This document shows positions 6,422-8,880 of a stretch of 8,880 nt of DNA, piece after piece. How positions within the stretch are numbered: the stretch's first letter is position 1; each line of letters starts with the position of its first letter. The notes under the pieces are model-generated. The model was not told the origin of the DNA and made no database searches. It was given only the letters and a program-made list of their open reading frames with translations. Position numbers and translations under genes: made by a program. Origin of the DNA: UBA4615 sp049422085 (lineage in GTDB: Bacteria > Pseudomonadota > Gammaproteobacteria > Burkholderiales > Burkholderiaceae_E); assembly GCA_049422085.1 (NCBI GenBank), contig JBMSOD010000128.1:1-8880 (forward strand). The letters run 5' to 3'.

Positions 6422-6996
6422 ACACACCCCACTCCACAGGCACGCATGCGCCCACCACCGACACGAGCGGCATCACACCACGTCGCCGATGGCTCTGGGC
6501 CGGTGCGTTAGGTTCGCTGTCTCTGGCGGCCGGAGCGTCGGGCTGGTGGCTGCTCAGACCCCGCGCCTCAGAGCTCGCCCCACCCTGGATGGACGCCCCC
6601 TGGCAGGACGCCCAGGGGCAAGCCATCGACCTGAGCGGCTGGCGCAAGCGGGTCGTTCTGCTCAACTTCTGGGCCACCTGGTGCCCTCCCTGCGTGGAGG
6701 AAATGCCCGAACTCTCCGAACTTCATCAGCGTCACGCCGACCGGGGCTTTGGTGTTTTCGGGATCGGCATTGATTCCCCCTCCAAGATCGCCGAATTTCA
6801 GGCCAAAACACCGGTCAGCTACCCCCTTGCGGTGGGTGGGCTGGGTGCTACCGAACTGGCGCGAGCTTTTGGAAACCAGGGCGGCATGCTGCCTTTCTCA
6901 GTGCTGATTGACCGGGATGGCCGGATCAGAGAACGGCTTCATGGCCGGGTCAAACTGCCCGCGATCGATCAGTCGGTTCGAGCCCTGCTCACCTGA
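6418..6996 (+). CDS. tlpA: membrane-anchored TlpA/ResA-type thiol-disulfide oxidoreductase
   Basis: This is a 192-residue thioredoxin-fold protein expected to sit in the inner membrane with its active site in the periplasm, where TlpA/ResA proteins reduce disulfides, for example during cytochrome c or oxidase maturation. The N-terminus has three arginines (22-24, PRRRWLW) before a hydrophobic segment at about 25-46. This is either an uncleaved anchor or a twin-arginine-like signal. The thioredoxin domain follows, with LNFWATWCPPC (82-92, active cysteines 88 and 91-92 region: CPPC at 89-92), EEMPEL (94-99), GIGIDSP (115-121) and GGMLPFSVLID (155-165), whose Pro159 is the expected cis-proline. 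The length is normal. The start codon overlaps the upstream stop as ATGA, implying coupling to the nucleotidyltransferase-like gene. The exact client cannot be told from sequence, and CcmG-like or ResA-like roles are both possible. The family call is firm; the symbol follows common usage for this locus. Confidence 0.9.
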   Translation: MNTPHSTGTHAPTTDTSGITPRRRWLWAGALGSLSLAAGASGWWLLRPRASELAPPWMDAPWQDAQGQAIDLSGWRKRVVLLNFWATWCPPCVEEMPELSELHQRHADRGFGVFGIGIDSPSKIAEFQAKTPVSYPLAVGGLGATELARAFGNQGGMLPFSVLIDRDGRIRERLHGRVKLPAIDQSVRALLT

Positions 6997-7093
6997 AGTG
7001 GCCGGGCCATCGCTCGTCGGGGCGACCCCTTGCTGGACAGATTGATGAAGCGCGCGCAGAATTCGCTGCATCTTCGTCGAACTTGCATCGATT
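6997..7093 (+). promoter_or_regulatory. gap before aroQ with a possible promoter and two small inverted repeats
   Basis: TGGACA (7034-7039, five of six to the -35 consensus) and CAGAAT (7057-7062, four of six to the -10) are 17 bases apart. They would start transcription near 7069, about 25 bases before aroQ. Just after the tlpA stop are two compact inverted repeats, TGGCC-G-GGCCA (6999-7009) and GGGG-CGA-CCCC (7019-7029). Neither is followed by a T-run, so termination is doubtful. The layout suggests that aroQ-accB-accC can be transcribed independently of tlpA. All of this is by eye. Confidence 0.35.
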
Positions 7094-7546
7094 GTGTCTA
7101 CGCCTCTGGTCTGGGTCATCCATGGCCCCAACCTCAACCTGCTTGGCAGCCGCGAGCCCGAGACCTACGGTCGAACGACGCTCGCCGATATCAACGCGAC
7201 GCTTGAGGCCGACGCGCAGCACTTCGGGCTGCGGGTGGAGAGCTTTCAGAGCAACCACGAGGGCGCCCTGGTTGATCACATCCAGCAGGCCAAATCGCGA
7301 CAAGTTGCATTCATCATCATCAATCCGGCCGCCTACACCCACACCAGTGTTGCCATCAGGGATGCACTGGCTGCGATCGGACTGCCCTTCATCGAGGTGC
7401 ACTTGTCGAATGTGCATCGCCGCGAGGCCTTTCGGCATCGCTCCTTCCTCTCAGACCTGGCCACCGGCGTCATTGCCGGACTGGGCGCCGAGGGCTACCG
7501 CCTTGCGCTGCGTTACGCGGCGCATGCGATTCAGAACGGAAACTGA
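7094..7546 (+). CDS. aroQ: type II 3-dehydroquinate dehydratase
   Basis: AroQ converts 3-dehydroquinate to 3-dehydroshikimate, the third step of the shikimate pathway to aromatic amino acids, in the cytoplasm as a dodecamer in characterised members. The 150 residues are the normal length. Active-site segments are all present: GPNLNLLGSREPETYG (11-26; Asn13, Arg20 and catalytic Tyr25), QSNHEG (52-57), NPAAYTHTSVAIRDAL (77-92; Asn77, His83, Asp90) and EVHLSNVHRREAFRH (101-115; Glu101, catalytic His103, Arg114). These line up with the known residues of the Mycobacterium tuberculosis enzyme with a shift of one or two. The start is a GTG at 7094; an in-frame stop at 7046-7048 limits any extension, and no clear Shine-Dalgarno is seen. 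The stop is followed after two bases by accB. The aroQ-accB-accC order is common in proteobacteria. Confidence 0.96.
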   Translation: MSTPLVWVIHGPNLNLLGSREPETYGRTTLADINATLEADAQHFGLRVESFQSNHEGALVDHIQQAKSRQVAFIIINPAAYTHTSVAIRDALAAIGLPFIEVHLSNVHRREAFRHRSFLSDLATGVIAGLGAEGYRLALRYAAHAIQNGN

Positions 7547-7548
7547 AC

Positions 7549-8052
7549 ATGGATCTGCGAAAACTCAAGACCCTGATCGACCTGGTGGCTGAATCCGGCA
7601 TCTCGGAGCTCGAAATCACCGAGGGTGAAGGCAAGGTTCGCATTGTCAAGAACACCCCGGCTGCGCCCACCTATCTTGCGCAGGCGCCCGCCATGATGGT
7701 TCCCGCGGCCGCTCCAGTCGCCCCGGCGGCTGCGCCGGCACCGGCACCCAGTGCAGCGCCCGGAACTGCTGCCGCGGCCATGGCGACCGCGGCTGACAAC
7801 GTGCTGGCAGCCAGCAGCGGGCATGTGGTCAAGTCCCCTATGGTTGGCACCTTCTACCGGTCGGCCAACCCCAATTCGCCGCCCTTCGTTGAAGTCGGCA
7901 GCACCGTGGCCAGTGGTGCCGCACTTTGCATCATCGAAGCCATGAAACTCATGAACGAGATCGAGGCGGATGTCGCGGGCACCGTGAAGGCCATCCTGGT
8001 CGAAAACGGTCAGCCGGTCGAGTACGGCCAACCGCTCTTCGTGATCGAGTGA
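7549..8052 (+). CDS. accB: biotin carboxyl carrier protein of acetyl-CoA carboxylase
   Basis: AccB carries the biotin that shuttles a carboxyl group from biotin carboxylase (AccC) to the carboxyltransferase (AccA/AccD) when malonyl-CoA is made, the first committed step of fatty-acid synthesis. The 167 residues are slightly more than E. coli's 156. An N-terminal helical segment (MDLRKLKTLIDLVAESGISELEI region, 1-23) and a short strand (KVRIVKN, 29-35) are followed by a flexible Ala/Pro-rich linker (about 37-88). The biotinyl domain (about 90-167) contains the bacterial 'thumb' GTFYRSANPNSPPFVEVG (100-117) and the biotinylation site EAMKLMNEIEAD (130-141), with Lys133 the modified residue. The gene starts two bases after aroQ ends and stops four bases before accC, so translation is likely coupled along the operon. 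Confidence 0.97.
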   Translation: MDLRKLKTLIDLVAESGISELEITEGEGKVRIVKNTPAAPTYLAQAPAMMVPAAAPVAPAAAPAPAPSAAPGTAAAAMATAADNVLAASSGHVVKSPMVGTFYRSANPNSPPFVEVGSTVASGAALCIIEAMKLMNEIEADVAGTVKAILVENGQPVEYGQPLFVIE

Positions 8053-8056
8053 GCTC

Positions 8057-8880
8057 ATGTTCGACAAGATTCTGATCGCCAATCGGGGCGAGATCGCCCT
8101 GCGCATCCAGCGAGCCTGCCGCGAGCTCGGCATCAAGACGGTGGTCGTGCACTCCGAAGCCGATACCGAGGCGAAGTACGTCAAGCTGGCCGATGAGTCG
8201 GTCTGCATTGGGCCCGCCCTGTCGCGAGACAGCTATCTGAACGTCCCCGCCATCATCAGCGCGGCCGAGGTGACCGATGCCGAGGCCATCCATCCGGGCT
8301 ACGGGTTCCTGTCAGAGAACGCCGACTTTGCCGAACGGGTGGAAAAGAGCGGATTCGTCTTCATTGGCCCCCGGGCCGAATCGATCCGCATCATGGGGGA
8401 CAAGGTCAGCGCGAAGGACGCCATGCGCGAAGCCGGGGTTCCGGTGGTGCCCGGATCCGAAGGGGCCTTGCCCGATGATCCCCGCGAGATCGTGAAGATT
8501 GCGAGATCGGTCGGCTACCCGGTGATCATCAAGGCGTCGGGCGGCGGTGGCGGTCGCGGCATGCGGGTGGTCAATACCGAGGCTGCCCTGCTGCATGCGG
8601 TGACCACCACCCGCTCCGAAGCCGGAGCCGCCTTCGGCAACCCGGCGGTCTATCTCGAAAAATTCCTCGAGAATCCCCGGCACATCGAGATCCAGGTGCT
8701 GGCCGACACACACAAGAATGCGGTGTATCTCGGCGAGCGTGATTGCTCGATGCAGCGCCGGCACCAGAAGGTGATCGAAGAAGCGCCGGCACCGGGCATC
8801 AGTCGCCGCCTGATCGAACGGATCGGCGCACGCTGCGCCGACGCCTGCCGCAAGATCGGCTACCGGGGTGCGGGCACCTT
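8057..8880 (+). CDS. accC: biotin carboxylase subunit of acetyl-CoA carboxylase (3' end outside window)
   Basis: AccC uses ATP and bicarbonate to carboxylate the biotin on AccB. The frame is open from ATG 8057 to the window end, giving 274 residues, about 60 percent of the usual 449 or so; the rest lies beyond the edge, so this is not a truncated gene. The N-terminal domain begins FDKILIANRGEIALRI (2-17), with IHPGYGFLSENADF (78-91). The ATP-grasp domain shows MGDKVSAK (113-120, Lys116), VIIKASGGGGGRGM (156-169, Lys159 and the glycine-rich loop), EKFLENPRHIEIQVL (201-215) and RDCSMQRRHQKVIEEAP (228-244, Lys238). These lysines fall at the same numbers as in E. coli AccC, so there are no insertions or deletions so far. 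GAG-TGAG at the accB stop may act as the ribosome binding site. Confidence 0.97.
   Translation, partial: MFDKILIANRGEIALRIQRACRELGIKTVVVHSEADTEAKYVKLADESVCIGPALSRDSYLNVPAIISAAEVTDAEAIHPGYGFLSENADFAERVEKSGFVFIGPRAESIRIMGDKVSAKDAMREAGVPVVPGSEGALPDDPREIVKIARSVGYPVIIKASGGGGGRGMRVVNTEAALLHAVTTTRSEAGAAFGNPAVYLEKFLENPRHIEIQVLADTHKNAVYLGERDCSMQRRHQKVIEEAPAPGISRRLIERIGARCADACRKIGYRGAGT

Noticed and set aside
6999..7029. Inverted repeats after tlpA as an intrinsic terminator
   Set aside because: The stems are only four or five pairs with one- or three-base loops, and no T-run follows.

Overview
The window is high-GC, densely packed bacterial DNA. Its protein sequences and gene order (mpl and yqiA on one strand; a nucleotidyltransferase-like gene, tlpA, aroQ, accB and accC on the other) fit a betaproteobacterium, most likely of the order Burkholderiales. 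I infer this from remembered synteny and protein motifs, not from a search. I see no rRNA, tRNA, CRISPR array, insertion sequence or phage gene, and no stretch over 300 bases without a gene.

Left part (1-3560, + strand): after a 145-base leader with a possible promoter and a small hairpin comes a two-gene operon. It encodes an exported family 5 (peptide/nickel type) ABC substrate-binding protein and, one base later, an amidohydrolase of the N-acyl-D-amino-acid deacylase type. No permease or ATPase genes are in the window. The pair looks like an uptake-and-hydrolysis unit for an amidated or peptide-like compound of unknown identity.

Middle part (3521-5576, - strand): mpl, the murein tripeptide ligase of peptidoglycan recycling, is followed 13 bases later by yqiA, a small alpha/beta-hydrolase esterase. 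The end of yqiA overlaps the end of the amidohydrolase gene by 40 bases, so these two transcription units converge with no room for a terminator.

Right part (5648-8880, + strand): divergent from mpl is an uncharacterised protein. It carries the G-S motif of the polymerase-beta nucleotidyltransferase fold, but the metal-binding acidic residues are replaced. Its stop overlaps the start of a membrane-anchored TlpA-type thioredoxin (WCPPC). After a 97-base gap come aroQ (type II 3-dehydroquinate dehydratase), accB (biotin carboxyl carrier protein) and accC (biotin carboxylase, cut by the window end). The last three form a tight operon linking the shikimate pathway to the first step of fatty-acid synthesis.

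Most of the window is ordinary core genome. The parts most worth a second look are the degenerate nucleotidyltransferase-like protein coupled to tlpA, the amidohydrolase with an atypical metal site, and the placement of the uptake/hydrolase pair beside a peptidoglycan recycling gene.
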